NCBI GenBank assembly: GCA_035906055.1
Contig: JAMIFV010000021.1
Location: 19,263 to 83,262 of the forward strand
Direction: 5' to 3'
Length of the DNA: 64,000 bases
Source: JAMIFV01 sp035906055
GTDB lineage: Bacteria; Pseudomonadota; Alphaproteobacteria; Rickettsiales; JABCZZ01
Shown one piece after another: positions 36,086 through 44,064 of the stretch (its first letter is position 1; the number at the start of each line of letters is the position of its first letter). A program made the position numbers and the translations under genes. The notes under the pieces were generated by a model. The model did no database searches, was not told the DNA's origin, and saw nothing but the letters and a program-made list of their open reading frames with translations.

Positions 36086-36289
36086 CGTAAAACCTCTTAT
36101 AGAGCAGGATATTACTTCAAATTATCGAACTTTAAAGCGAAAACGGGGTAAGTCGCCTGTGCAAGCAAAAAGGCGAGCTTTGCCGTTACGCGCCACCATT
36201 CTTACATTTAGCAAATACAGGTTTTAGATGAATACATATCAAAGCATTGATATAGAAATATAATATATTATAAAAATACAAGTAACAAT

Positions 36290-36334
36290 CCTTCATAAAA
36301 CTGTAACATTGAAGTGGTAGACTACACTTAGTTA
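36290..36334 (+). promoter_or_regulatory. Pho-box-like promoter, copy 3
   Basis: CCTTCATAAAACTGTAAC (36290-36307) matches 15 of 18 positions of the PhoB box. A weak -10-like TAGTTA (36329-36334) lies at the same 21-base distance as in copies 2 and 4; TACACT (36323-36328) is an alternative. No -35 hexamer is visible. It precedes the three-gene unknown operon at 36359. Confidence 0.5.
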
Positions 36335-36358
36335 ACTACACTACGAATATGTTTAATT

Positions 36359-37150
36359 ATGGCTGATACGAACCGCTCAGACACTACTACTGCGTCAAAC
36401 TTCTCACTTGAAGCGTCGGCACATTATATAAAATGGGCATATACTTTCATGGAAAGATATTACCAACATAAGGGGAAGAAACTGGGTGATAGAACAGCTC
36501 CTAAAATCGCTATAGACCAGCTTAAAGCGTTAAATGTTGGAATTTCAAAAGTTCTTGATACTCCAGAAGCGGAGCGCGATGCTGCCATTGCCGAATTCAG
36601 TTACCAGAAGCGGGGAGAGATACCGACATTTCTTTGCGCCGCCCTTACGTTAGCGCGGGCTGTTGCTGCAGATGATAAAAGCATTAGCGCCGTGACTGAA
36701 ACGCCTGACAATCATGACCCGAGCCTTAAAGCGCTTACAAAAGAAAATTTCACCAAACTTGCAAACGGATTAGCCGCAAGCCTGCGCTATTTTGGTGGAA
36801 TGCATGCAAGATCCACAAAATCCCAGAGGACGTTCCAGCCTAAGCTTTATGGCAATGGCACTGATCTCCAAAGATTAAATAGCCGTATGAACAGTTCAAC
36901 CATTCCCCTTATATACGGCGATAGTAATAATGTGGACGGAAAAAAGATTCCATCAGCAATAGGTGCATATATGCTTTCGGTAGAATATGGTTTTCATGCC
37001 ATATGCGATGCCTGTGGTGAAGCATTTAAGAGTTATGTTGATGGCTTTGATGGCATCAAATCTCTGGAAAGCAAACCAGCGCCTGACACTTCACAGCACT
37101 TCCAGAGCCTGGTGGCTGGATCTCGCAACGGCTCAATCAATAAATCTTAG
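36359..37150 (+). CDS. Unknown protein, first gene of accessory island
   Basis: Not recognised. 263 residues, soluble, no signal peptide, Ser/Thr-rich at both ends. The body is mostly helical (HYIKWAYTFMERYYQHKGKK; GEIPTFLCAALTLARAVAAD; LTKENFTKLANGLAASLRYF). No SD is evident. The DNA is AT-richer than the flanking housekeeping genes. The next gene begins seven bases after its stop. Expression is likely driven by the shared Pho-box-like promoter at 36290. Confidence 0.75.
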   Translation: MADTNRSDTTTASNFSLEASAHYIKWAYTFMERYYQHKGKKLGDRTAPKIAIDQLKALNVGISKVLDTPEAERDAAIAEFSYQKRGEIPTFLCAALTLARAVAADDKSISAVTETPDNHDPSLKALTKENFTKLANGLAASLRYFGGMHARSTKSQRTFQPKLYGNGTDLQRLNSRMNSSTIPLIYGDSNNVDGKKIPSAIGAYMLSVEYGFHAICDACGEAFKSYVDGFDGIKSLESKPAPDTSQHFQSLVAGSRNGSINKS

Positions 37151-37157
37151 GCTGAAA

Positions 37158-37628
37158 ATGAGCGAACCAACCGTAGCTGCCAATACATCAAACCTACCGG
37201 AAATTAATGTCTGGATGCCTACACGTGAATCGTATCCCGACAGCCCGGATATACAGCGCATTGAAACTGCGAGAATACTCAAGCTGCAACGCCATGCTGA
37301 AGGTATAAAACAGCTGATCGCTGATCATTTGCCTGGACTTGGCATTACAAGGGCTGATCTGGTCCCCGGAAATTCCCCGCTGAAGACCGCTGAGGACTTC
37401 GACAGAGATTACACCTTAATACTTAATACTGGTAAAACATTATACTCTGGCGATGGCCCTAACTCGGTTACTCCCATAATCAGGGGTATTGAAGAACTGA
37501 CACGGGATAAAACAACGGGTACCGCAGGGCTGGACGGTCACATACAAGGCAGAATTGCTGATTTCGATAAAGTTGTCTCTGATGCGAAGTTCATAAAATT
37601 TACACCGTTAAGGTTATCCCTTGCCTGA
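37158..37628 (+). CDS. Unknown protein, second gene of accessory island
   Basis: Not recognised. 156 residues from the ATG 37158 (MSEPTVAANTSNLPEINVWM). A helix rich in charged residues (RIETARILKLQRHAEGIKQL) is followed by a mixed region. A frame reaching further upstream overlaps the preceding gene and is less likely. Its stop overlaps the start of the third gene (TTGCCTGA), indicating translational coupling. Confidence 0.65.
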   Translation: MSEPTVAANTSNLPEINVWMPTRESYPDSPDIQRIETARILKLQRHAEGIKQLIADHLPGLGITRADLVPGNSPLKTAEDFDRDYTLILNTGKTLYSGDGPNSVTPIIRGIEELTRDKTTGTAGLDGHIQGRIADFDKVVSDAKFIKFTPLRLSLA

Positions 37629-38337
37629 AGCTCCCGCAGAACCCAAGCAGCCACAAGCCATTGCACTTGATGCGGATCGCCGCACCATTATGGAAGCGGG
37701 CGAACATATCGCCGCCGCAAACCGTGCCATTGCCGCCGCCAACACAAACCCGAAAAACGGACAGCCTGTACCCGAGAATAAAACAATAGGCAATGGTGGC
37801 CAGGAAGCCATGAAGTCAATCAAGAACCAGCGCGACGCTTATGGCCACTCTACTGCGCCTGTTATCGAGGGTTCTCAGTATTCCGATGCGCAGAACCAGC
37901 AACGTCTTGTCAACAAAGCAAAAGAAGCCAGCAAAGAACTCAGCGCCAGAATTAAAACCCTCGAAACAAGGCTTGTGGAAGAGAAAGAACCTAAGAAGCT
38001 TACACCAGCACAAAGGGAACAGGTCGAGATTGCAGTTAAAGAACTCAAAGCGGCACAGGAAACCCTTGACCCACTTGCCAAGAATGGCCCGACAAAAGCA
38101 ACAGAACTGACTGACCGGGACAGGGCACGCGCTGATGAAATGGACACACTGCGTAGAGGAAATGCTCACCAGAGCGTTGCAGTCAGCCAGCTTACGCCTG
38201 AGCAGCGCAGAGAACGCGGAATGAGCGGAATGCTATTGCGCATAATGACAACCCAAAAGAATCGCATCAGCATTCACCAACAAAGCCCAACAAAGCGACC
38301 GGCGTTGCTGCGGTGGCAGGTGGGGCAATTGCCTTAG
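37621..38337 (+). CDS. Unknown protein, third gene of accessory island (N-terminal part of a frameshifted gene)
   Basis: 238 residues from a TTG start with SD AAGG. The first ~200 residues are hydrophilic and helical, with coiled-coil-like stretches (QRLVNKAKEASKELSARIKT; REQVEIAVKELKAAQETLDP). The last ~35 residues (from about 38230) look unnatural. Reading back one base at 38229 joins the protein smoothly to the alanine/glycine-rich frame ending at 38756. I think the original protein was about 378 residues and this copy carries a frameshift, unless the shift is programmed; no slippery heptamer is evident. Confidence 0.6.
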   Translation: MPEAPAEPKQPQAIALDADRRTIMEAGEHIAAANRAIAAANTNPKNGQPVPENKTIGNGGQEAMKSIKNQRDAYGHSTAPVIEGSQYSDAQNQQRLVNKAKEASKELSARIKTLETRLVEEKEPKKLTPAQREQVEIAVKELKAAQETLDPLAKNGPTKATELTDRDRARADEMDTLRRGNAHQSVAVSQLTPEQRRERGMSGMLLRIMTTQKNRISIHQQSPTKRPALLRWQVGQLP

Positions 38338-38756
38338 GCACGGCGCTTGCGACCGGCGCAAGCCCCACGCAGGCTGCCGTGCAGGCGACAGAGGCCTCCG
38401 TGCCCGGTGCCGGTGCGTTCAATCTTGCCATGAATGGCAAGATTGGCGATGCCGCTGTGAGTCTTACCGATGATATTGGTTGCGCCATCGGGGCAATGCC
38501 CGGAGCTCTGGTGGGAGCAGCAGTAACCGCTGCAGGAGTGGCAACCGCAAACCCGCCGGTTGCTTTAGGCGGGGCAGCAATTATGGTTGGCGGCGCAGCC
38601 TTCGGATGCAGCATTGGCCAACAGGCATTTACGGACATTGCAAACAGTTTAAGAAATTACCTGAGCGGCGGCACAGAAACGCAGGTCGACCCTGCGAAAC
38701 TCTCACCCACCAATACACCCGCCAGAAGCGCGGCGGCGGCGCAAGCCGAAAGGTAA
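38313..38756 (+). pseudogene. C-terminal part of the frameshifted island gene, glycine-zipper domain
   Basis: The frame is open from before 38229 (NAIAHNDNPKESHQHSPTKP...) to 38756; the GTG at 38313 is the first possible start if it were translated alone. The 147 residues are rich in Ala and Gly with hydrophobic glycine-zipper-like stretches (GVAAVAGGAIALGTALATGA; GALVGAAVTAAGVATANPPV; ALGGAAIMVGGAAFGCSIGQ), which may insert in membranes. Such regions occur in toxins and secreted effectors; this is inference from composition. dksA lies convergent ten bases beyond. Confidence 0.55.
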
Positions 38757-38766
38757 CCCCTCCCGC

Positions 38767-39183
38767 CTATTCTTCGTCTACGTACTGCTTTTCAAGCTTT
38801 TCGTGGCGTTCCTGCGCTTCAATGGTCATGGTGGCCACGGGGCGCGCTTCAAGGCGTTTCAGGCCGATCTTCTCGCCGGTCTCTTCGCAGTAACCGTAGG
38901 AACCGTCATCAATGCGGCGCAGCGCTGCGTCGATCTTGGAAATGAGCTTGAGGTAGCGGTTGCGCGTGCGCAGTTCCACGCCTGCTTCGGTTTCCAGCGA
39001 GGCACGGTCGGCAATGTCGGATTCGTGCCAGTTTTCTTCCTTCAGGTGGTCGATGGTTTCGCGGGATTCCTCAATCAGCTCCTTGCGCCAGCTCAGCAGT
39101 TTGGTCTTGAAATACTCCAACTGCTTGGCATTCATGTACTCTTCTTTTTCCGTTGGTTTGTAGCTGGACGTTTTAGCTGACAT
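38767..39183 (-). CDS. dksA: RNA polymerase-binding transcription factor DksA (zinc-less type)
   Basis: Binds the secondary channel of RNA polymerase and, with ppGpp, tunes stringent control. I start at ATG 39183 (MSAKTSSYKPTEKEEYMNAK) with SD GGGAGAG; longer frames are non-coding-like. The 138 residues include the coiled coil with the tip DxxDxA motif (ESDIADRASLETE) and the zinc-finger fold GYCEETGEKIGLKRLEARPV. Only one of the four cysteines is present, as in many alphaproteobacteria. Confidence 0.95.
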   Translation of the reverse strand: MSAKTSSYKPTEKEEYMNAKQLEYFKTKLLSWRKELIEESRETIDHLKEENWHESDIADRASLETEAGVELRTRNRYLKLISKIDAALRRIDDGSYGYCEETGEKIGLKRLEARPVATMTIEAQERHEKLEKQYVDEE

Positions 39184-39398
39184 GTGCGAACTCTCCCACA
39201 AATAACCGTATTCTAGAGGTTTCCCCGCCTGATCCTTAAGCAAAGGGAAAAGGAGGGGTTTTATAATGAACCCGGTGGAAAAATGCAACGGTTATCGGGT
39301 GGGGAGACGAGCTCAGAAAAAGGTGAATTTTTACATATTAATAACAGCACATTAGCCACACACCGCAAAAGACCTGACCGCCATCAATGTAAATAGCC

Positions 39399-39432
39399 TT
39401 GCTAGTGATAATCATTCTTAATATAGAATGAT
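39399..39432 (+). promoter_or_regulatory. Promoter with overlapping palindromic operator
   Basis: -35 TTGCTA (39399-39404), 17-base spacer, -10 TATAGA (39422-39427). The palindrome ATCATTCT-TAATAT-AGAATGAT (39411-39432) overlaps the -10. It is reminiscent of Fur-family operators (GATAATCATTCT), so iron or metal control of the 39611 gene is possible. The start codon is still about 175 bases away. Confidence 0.4.
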
Positions 39433-39472
39433 ACAAGTGATCCCGCCGCAAGCAGCAGGATATTTCAGTTGC

Positions 39473-39556
39473 TGTCATCCTGTGCGAAAGCGCAGGATCC
39501 ATCATACAGAATAACCGATGGCCTGACAGATGCTATGGTCAAGCCACTGCATGACG
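39473..39556. repeat. Palindromic intergenic repeat (GTCATCCTG type), copy 2
   Basis: GTCATCCTGTGCGAAAGCGC then AGGATC at the left, with TGACGGGCG-like end at the right; it shares the GTCATCCTGTGCGAAAGC arm with the repeat at 17421-17499. Confidence 0.6.
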
Positions 39557-39610
39557 GGCGCACTGATATGACCCTTCAGTTTCATTCAACCAACATCAGG
39601 ATATTCACGA

Positions 39611-40867
39611 ATGAGAACCACTGCCCTTTCCGCCTTCTTCGCCGCCCTTCTGGCAAGTTCCAGCCTCTGCGCCGCCGAGCCGCAACCTGCCAAAGCGCCG
39701 CTGGTCAATGTCTATGCAGACACGCCGCTCGTGGCCAACCACGATAAATACAAGGCCGCTGCAAAAGACGAGAAACTCATCAATGCGTGGGGCATCGCCA
39801 TACGCCCGGCGGGCGCGGGCGGGCATTTCTGGGTAACGGGCAAGGACATCAGTTTTGAGTATGTAGGCGATGTGCAGGCCTCGCCTGATGCTGCACTGCA
39901 CAAACTGCATACCGATAATCTTACCCATGTGAAATTGCCGGTCGGCGGCGATGACAAGTTCGCCACCGGAACCGTGTACAGCGACAGCAAGGACGGTTTT
40001 GTCATTACGCAAACCATAGAGGGCGCCGAGCCGATCACCGCACCGGCGAAGTTCCTGTTCGCCAGCGACGGCGGCATCATCTCCGCATGGACCGAACGCA
40101 AGAAGGGCGACGGCACGTTCGACCGTTCGCATGAGGCGCTCTCCGTGATCGACGAATCCGCTGCCGGTGTACAGTTCTTCGGCCTTGCGATCAGCCACGA
40201 TTACTCCCTGCTCTATGCCGCCGATTTCGGCAAAAATCCTGGTATCAGAGTGTATGATAAGCACTTCAGGCCCGCAGCGGTGAAGTTTGATAATCCGTTC
40301 GACGATAACAGGAACGGAAAAGTGGATGCAGGCGAATATGCGCCGTTCAACGTGCAGGCGCTCACCACGCCCAGCGGCCAGCGGCATATTTTCGTCACCT
40401 ATGCGATGACACAGGCCTGCCCGGCGGAGGAAGTGGCGAAAAAGACCTGCGCCGAAGGCGAGATATTCGCGGGTGAAGAAGACACGTCGCGCCCCGGCTA
40501 TGGCAGGCTCGCGGAATTCTCCGAAGACGGCAAGCTCTATGCCACGTGGAATGATGAAAGCAGGCTTAGCGCGCCCTGGGGCGTGGCTTTCGCACCCAAC
40601 GATTTCGGCGCGCTTTCCAATACGCTGCTGGTGAGCAATTTCGGCGACGGCAAGATCGCTGCCTTCTCTCCTGAAAAACGCACATATGTGGACATGATGC
40701 GCAATGAAAGCGGCAAGGCCATCGTGATCGACAAGATCTGGGGCATATTGTTCGGCAATGGTGAAAGCCTTGGCGACAGGAACGCGCTGTATTATGCGGC
40801 AGGGCCTGACGACGAGAAAGACGGCGTGTTCGGAAGCCTGCGCGTGCAACGCACCAGTTACTGGTAA
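39611..40867 (+). CDS. Secreted TIGR03118-like protein
   Basis: 418 residues with a Sec signal peptide (MRTTALSAFFAALLASSSLCAAEP, cleavage after the AXA-like end). The mature part has repeated beta-propeller-like blocks: NAWGIAIRPAGAGGHFWVTG, GVQFFGLAISHDYSLLYAAD, HIFVTYAMTQ, and RLSAPWGVAFAPNDFGALSN. The layout (NAWGIA...FWV...G, then LLV.NFGDG.I) matches the uncharacterised TIGR03118 family. A calcium-binding-like loop DDNRNGKVDAGEY is visible near the middle. SD CAGGA precedes the ATG. Function unknown; located in the periplasm or outside. Confidence 0.8.
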   Translation: MRTTALSAFFAALLASSSLCAAEPQPAKAPLVNVYADTPLVANHDKYKAAAKDEKLINAWGIAIRPAGAGGHFWVTGKDISFEYVGDVQASPDAALHKLHTDNLTHVKLPVGGDDKFATGTVYSDSKDGFVITQTIEGAEPITAPAKFLFASDGGIISAWTERKKGDGTFDRSHEALSVIDESAAGVQFFGLAISHDYSLLYAADFGKNPGIRVYDKHFRPAAVKFDNPFDDNRNGKVDAGEYAPFNVQALTTPSGQRHIFVTYAMTQACPAEEVAKKTCAEGEIFAGEEDTSRPGYGRLAEFSEDGKLYATWNDESRLSAPWGVAFAPNDFGALSNTLLVSNFGDGKIAAFSPEKRTYVDMMRNESGKAIVIDKIWGILFGNGESLGDRNALYYAAGPDDEKDGVFGSLRVQRTSYW

Positions 40868-40873
40868 ACGGCG

Positions 40874-41257
40874 TCAGCGCTTTTCCGGCGTGCTATTTCC
40901 TTCTTCGGACGCATCATCCACCGGCGCAATGTTAAGAGCGGTAGTATCCGACATAATGCCCTGCTCGGCATCAAGCTGGATATGCATTCCTTCACCGGTG
41001 CCGCCTACTGTAACGGCTTTGCCTGCCTTATCGGACGCTTTCAGTGTTACGTCCAGCTCCGCACTGAAGTGAATGCCGTCCTTACGGAAGGCACTCACCA
41101 TTTCGTTATTCTCCCATTCGGCTATATGCACCATGCCGCGCTCGAAGCTCTCGATGCGGCGCGGGTTGATGCCGTTCACGCGGCTGGAGAGGTCGTATAC
41201 GTTCCATTTGAGAAGCGCGCGGGCCTGCCTGGATTGTTTGCCGGTGAGCTTATGCAC
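40874..41257 (-). CDS. Helix-turn-helix protein in operon with fliX
   Basis: 127 residues. The N-terminal ~65 residues look like an XRE-type DNA-binding domain (SRQARALLKWNVYDLSSRVN, then PRRIESFERG and MVSAFRKDGIHF), similar to the small alphaproteobacterial HTH proteins with a RALL.W...L pattern. The C-terminal half is acidic and probably disordered. It starts two bases after fliX and is likely cotranscribed; a role in flagellar regulation is only suggested by this position. Confidence 0.7.
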   Translation of the reverse strand: MHKLTGKQSRQARALLKWNVYDLSSRVNGINPRRIESFERGMVHIAEWENNEMVSAFRKDGIHFSAELDVTLKASDKAGKAVTVGGTGEGMHIQLDAEQGIMSDTTALNIAPVDDASEEGNSTPEKR

Positions 41258-41259
41258 GC

Positions 41260-41706
41260 TTAACCGCCGGGGCGAGAGGCACGTTCAAGCTTGGCAAGCT
41301 CCACAGCGGCCCGGAGTTCGATGTCTTCGATAAGGCTCATGAGCCTTGGGTCTTCCACTTTCTGTTTCTGCAGCGCCACCACTTCGGTGAGGCGTTGCAG
41401 CAGGTGTTCGGGGACACTGCCGGTGAGCAGCCCCACGCGTAATGTCTCCAGCGCCTCGATCGTGCCATTGCTCTCCAGCACGGCGCGGCGGCGCGCGATC
41501 TCGTCGTCAGGCATTTCCTGAAGCGTAAGCAGCGCATTCATGGAATTGGCAGGCAATACGTCGGACATGGGCGCGGCTGCCGAAGCCGTCTCCACTTCGG
41601 ACGCGGAAAGCAGCCCCATGAAATCACCGCTGCCAGCGGAACCTGCCGCCTTCTTTTTGGCAGTACCCGCAGTCTTATTGACAGGAGAGAACTCCGTTAT
41701 CTTCAT
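41260..41706 (-). CDS. fliX: Flagellar assembly regulator FliX
   Basis: FliX is an alphaproteobacterial protein that in Caulobacter links basal-body assembly to activity of the sigma-54 activator FlbD. The 148 residues have a variable N-terminus and the conserved C-terminal half: DDEIARRRAVLESNGTIEAL, ETLRVGLLTGSVPEHLLQRL, and DPRLMSLIEDIELRAAVELA. It is divergent from flgI, the same arrangement as in Caulobacter. The sigma-54 promoters found in this window fit that pathway. FlbD itself is not in the window. Confidence 0.9.
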   Translation of the reverse strand: MKITEFSPVNKTAGTAKKKAAGSAGSGDFMGLLSASEVETASAAAPMSDVLPANSMNALLTLQEMPDDEIARRRAVLESNGTIEALETLRVGLLTGSVPEHLLQRLTEVVALQKQKVEDPRLMSLIEDIELRAAVELAKLERASRPGG

Positions 41707-41926
41707 TCAACTATCGTCCTGTGCACCAGCTTAAAGCGTCTGTTTTACTATATATAGCGTATAAATGGTAGCACACCACGCGAGTAATAGCAATCAGGGT
41801 AATCAAGAGCTTATGCCCTAGGCAAAAACTGCCGCGAATGGTCACTGCCGGTACAGCCCGGGCTCAGCCGATAAAAGTCAGCACAACCAGCCAATTGAAT
41901 AAGAACAGAAAAACACCCTACGCCCG

Positions 41927-41945
41927 CTTGGCACGAATATCGCAT
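41927..41945 (+). promoter_or_regulatory. Sigma-54 promoter of flgI
   Basis: CTTGGCACGAATATCGCAT: GG at 41930-41931 and GC at 41942-41943, exactly ten bases apart, one mismatch to TTGGCACG-N4-TTGCA. It lies 42 bases before the flgI ATG. Confidence 0.85.
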
Positions 41946-41986
41946 AGCTATTACCAAAACGCACCATAGCTATAAAGCAGGGCATT

Positions 41987-43255
41987 ATGACATACTACGA
42001 AGCAGACTACCTGAAGGACTCCGACAGCTATTTCCAGAACGGCATGCATTACGCCATGCCGGCGCGCGGGTCGCTTTCCTCTTACATTCCCAAACACCAC
42101 TCTTACGGCAAGTATGTGCTTGAGCGCGTCATGGGCAAGTTCGTGCTGCTGCATGCGTTCTGCATCATCACGCTGCTCACCCTCATGCTTTCCTCGGTGC
42201 CGGTCTATGCGGAATCGCGCGTGAAAGACATCGCCGATTTCGAAGGCGTGCGCGACAACATCCTCATGGGGTATGGCCTTGTGGTCGGCCTCAACGGCAC
42301 CGGCGACAAGCTCAAGAACAACGAATTCACCTCGCAGAGCCTCATCGCATTCCTTGAACGCCAGGGCGTCAACACCCGTGGCACTGAACTGAAAAGCAAA
42401 AACATTGCCGCCGTGACCGTTACCGCCACCTTGCAGGCATTTGCGCGTAACGGCAGCCGCATCAACGTTTCCGTGAGCGCCATGGGCGACGCCACTTCGC
42501 TGCAGGGCGGCACGCTGCTTGCCACCGTGCTTTACGGCGCGGACGGCGAAGTCTATGCCGTGGCGCAGGGCCCCATCAGCATCGCCGGGTTTGAAGCGAG
42601 CGCCGGCGGCACTTCCATCACCAAGGGCGTACCCACCAACGGGTTCATCGCCAACGGCGCCATCATCGAACGCGAAATCAAGTTCTCGCTCAATGAGATG
42701 TCCACGCTTAACATCGCGCTGCGCAACCCGGACATCACCACCGCCAAATACCTCGCCGAAGCCATCAACAAGCATCTGGGAGTGGACGCGGCGGAGATAA
42801 GGGACCCCGGCACGGTATTCATGCGCGTGCCCATCGATTATAAAAGTAACACCACCAAGCTTCTGGCCGAGATCGAACAGCTTCCCGTGCGCACCGACCA
42901 GGTGGCCAAGGTGGTGATCGACGAGGCTTCCGGCACCATCGTCATGGGGGAGAATGTGCGCATCGACACCGTAGCGGTGGCGCAGGGCAACCTTGTGGTG
43001 CGTATCGAAGAAACGCCGCAGGTTTCGCAGCCCGGCGCGCTTGCGCCTGAAGGCGCTGAAACGGTCGTAACCACCGTTACCAGCATCACCGCCGAAGAAA
43101 GCAAAGGCAAAACCGCCATGCTCAAGCGCGGCGCCAGCTTGCGCGAACTCGTAGGCGGCCTCAATGCGCTGGGCGTGGGCCCGCGCGACCTCATCACCAT
43201 CCTGCAGACGATCAAGACCGCAGGCGCGTTGCAGGCGGAGATCGTGGCAAAATGA
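41987..43255 (+). CDS. flgI: Flagellar P-ring protein
   Basis: Periplasmic ring around the rod. The body matches FlgI throughout: SRVKDIADFEGVRDNILMGY, GLVVGLNGTGDKL, FTSQSLIAFLERQGVNTRG, KNIAAVTVTATL, GGTLLATVLYGADGEVYAVA, and the end SLRELVGGLNALGVGPRDLI. A signal peptide lies at residues ~49-75 (MGKFVLLHAFCIITLLTLML...VYA), so the ATG at 41987 (SD AGGG) adds a 48-residue N-terminal extension; the ATG at 42131 would give a conventional protein. The sigma-54 promoter is just upstream of 41987, which leaves either start possible. Confidence 0.95.
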   Translation: MTYYEADYLKDSDSYFQNGMHYAMPARGSLSSYIPKHHSYGKYVLERVMGKFVLLHAFCIITLLTLMLSSVPVYAESRVKDIADFEGVRDNILMGYGLVVGLNGTGDKLKNNEFTSQSLIAFLERQGVNTRGTELKSKNIAAVTVTATLQAFARNGSRINVSVSAMGDATSLQGGTLLATVLYGADGEVYAVAQGPISIAGFEASAGGTSITKGVPTNGFIANGAIIEREIKFSLNEMSTLNIALRNPDITTAKYLAEAINKHLGVDAAEIRDPGTVFMRVPIDYKSNTTKLLAEIEQLPVRTDQVAKVVIDEASGTIVMGENVRIDTVAVAQGNLVVRIEETPQVSQPGALAPEGAETVVTTVTSITAEESKGKTAMLKRGASLRELVGGLNALGVGPRDLITILQTIKTAGALQAEIVAK

Positions 43256-43578
43256 GCATTGACAGCATCGCATCCCCCCTCACCGCCCTTCCCCTTGCCT
43301 CCGGCACCGCTTCCGGCGTACAGAAGGAGACGAACAAGGACAGCAGGGACATTGACGCCATCGCCAAGGATTTCGAGGCGGTATTCCTTTCCCAGATGCT
43401 CGCCAATATGTTTGCGGGCGAAGAGGCCAACAGCTTCTTCGGCAAGGGAAGCACCGGAGATATCTACAAAAGTTTCCTCATGAATGAATATGGCAAGTCC
43501 ATTGCGAATGCCGGTGGCATAGGAATTGCTGATACAGTCAGACAAGAACTGTTAAAAATGCAAGAGGTAGCCGCGTGA
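43252..43578 (+). CDS. flgJ: Rod-binding protein, FlgJ N-terminal type
   Basis: A 108-residue protein equal to the N-terminal rod-capping domain of FlgJ, without a muramidase domain, as usual in alphaproteobacteria. The signature is AKDFEAVFLSQMLANMFAGE, then KSFLMNEYGKSIANAGGIGI and ADTVRQELLKMQE. Its ATG overlaps the flgI stop by four bases, and its own stop overlaps the GTG of the next gene. Confidence 0.9.
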   Translation: MSIDSIASPLTALPLASGTASGVQKETNKDSRDIDAIAKDFEAVFLSQMLANMFAGEEANSFFGKGSTGDIYKSFLMNEYGKSIANAGGIGIADTVRQELLKMQEVAA

Positions 43579-44048
43579 GCACTGTTTTAAGCACCCCTAT
43601 GGTTCCACGGTCTCAGCAAAAGGAAACGCCCGCTACGGTGCGTGACCTGATCAACGTGAACCTGTCCCTTTCCGACGTTCTGGCGGAAGAAGCCCGCCTG
43701 ATGGAAAAAATGCAGATCGACCGCGTGGGCGACCTGCAGGAACGCAAACTCAGGCTCATCAGCCTGATGGAGCGCTATATGCGCTACATGAAACAACACC
43801 CGGAAGTGCTGGCTGCCATCACCATGGAAGAACGCCTCGACCTGCAACGCGCAGGCGACCGTTTCCGCGAAGTCAGCCGCCATAATTACGACAAGCTGCT
43901 GGTAGCGCGCGCCGTAAACGGCGCAGTAGTGAACTGCGTGACGCAGGAAATCGCCCGCATGAACCAGAACCCGGTCTATAATGCCAGCGGCAACGTTAAA
44001 GGCGCGTACAAAGCCCCCATTTCAGTGACACTGAACCAGACGATCTAG
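43575..44048 (+). CDS. flgN: FlgN-like flagellar export chaperone
   Basis: A 157-residue helical protein located directly before flgK and flgL, whose products FlgN chaperones in other bacteria. The start is GTG 43575, overlapping the flgJ stop. The helices LSDVLAEEARLMEKMQIDRV and LQERKLRLISLMERYMRYMK fit the FlgN pattern; the C-terminus (YKAPISVTLNQTI) is a likely partner-binding tail. Sequence similarity alone is weak, so the call leans on position. Confidence 0.7.
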   Translation: MSTVLSTPMVPRSQQKETPATVRDLINVNLSLSDVLAEEARLMEKMQIDRVGDLQERKLRLISLMERYMRYMKQHPEVLAAITMEERLDLQRAGDRFREVSRHNYDKLLVARAVNGAVVNCVTQEIARMNQNPVYNASGNVKGAYKAPISVTLNQTI

Positions 44049-44064
44049 CGCAAAGGAATAGTAT

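Larger units (their letters stand above)
39184..39610. other. Intergenic region between dksA and the TIGR03118-like gene
   Basis: About 430 bases without a gene, between divergent genes. It contains an AT-rich palindrome overlapping a promoter-like sequence (39399-39432) and a GTCATCCTG-type repeat (39473-39556). The remainder shows nothing I can name. Confidence 0.5.

Noticed and set aside
37981..38270. Programmed -1 frameshift in the island gene
   Set aside because: No slippery heptamer with correct phase and no clear downstream stem was seen, so a plain frameshift mutation is preferred.
41743..41757. Second NrdR-like palindrome (ACTATATATAGCG) upstream of fliX
   Set aside because: Only half matches and the neighbour genes are flagellar; AT-rich coincidence.
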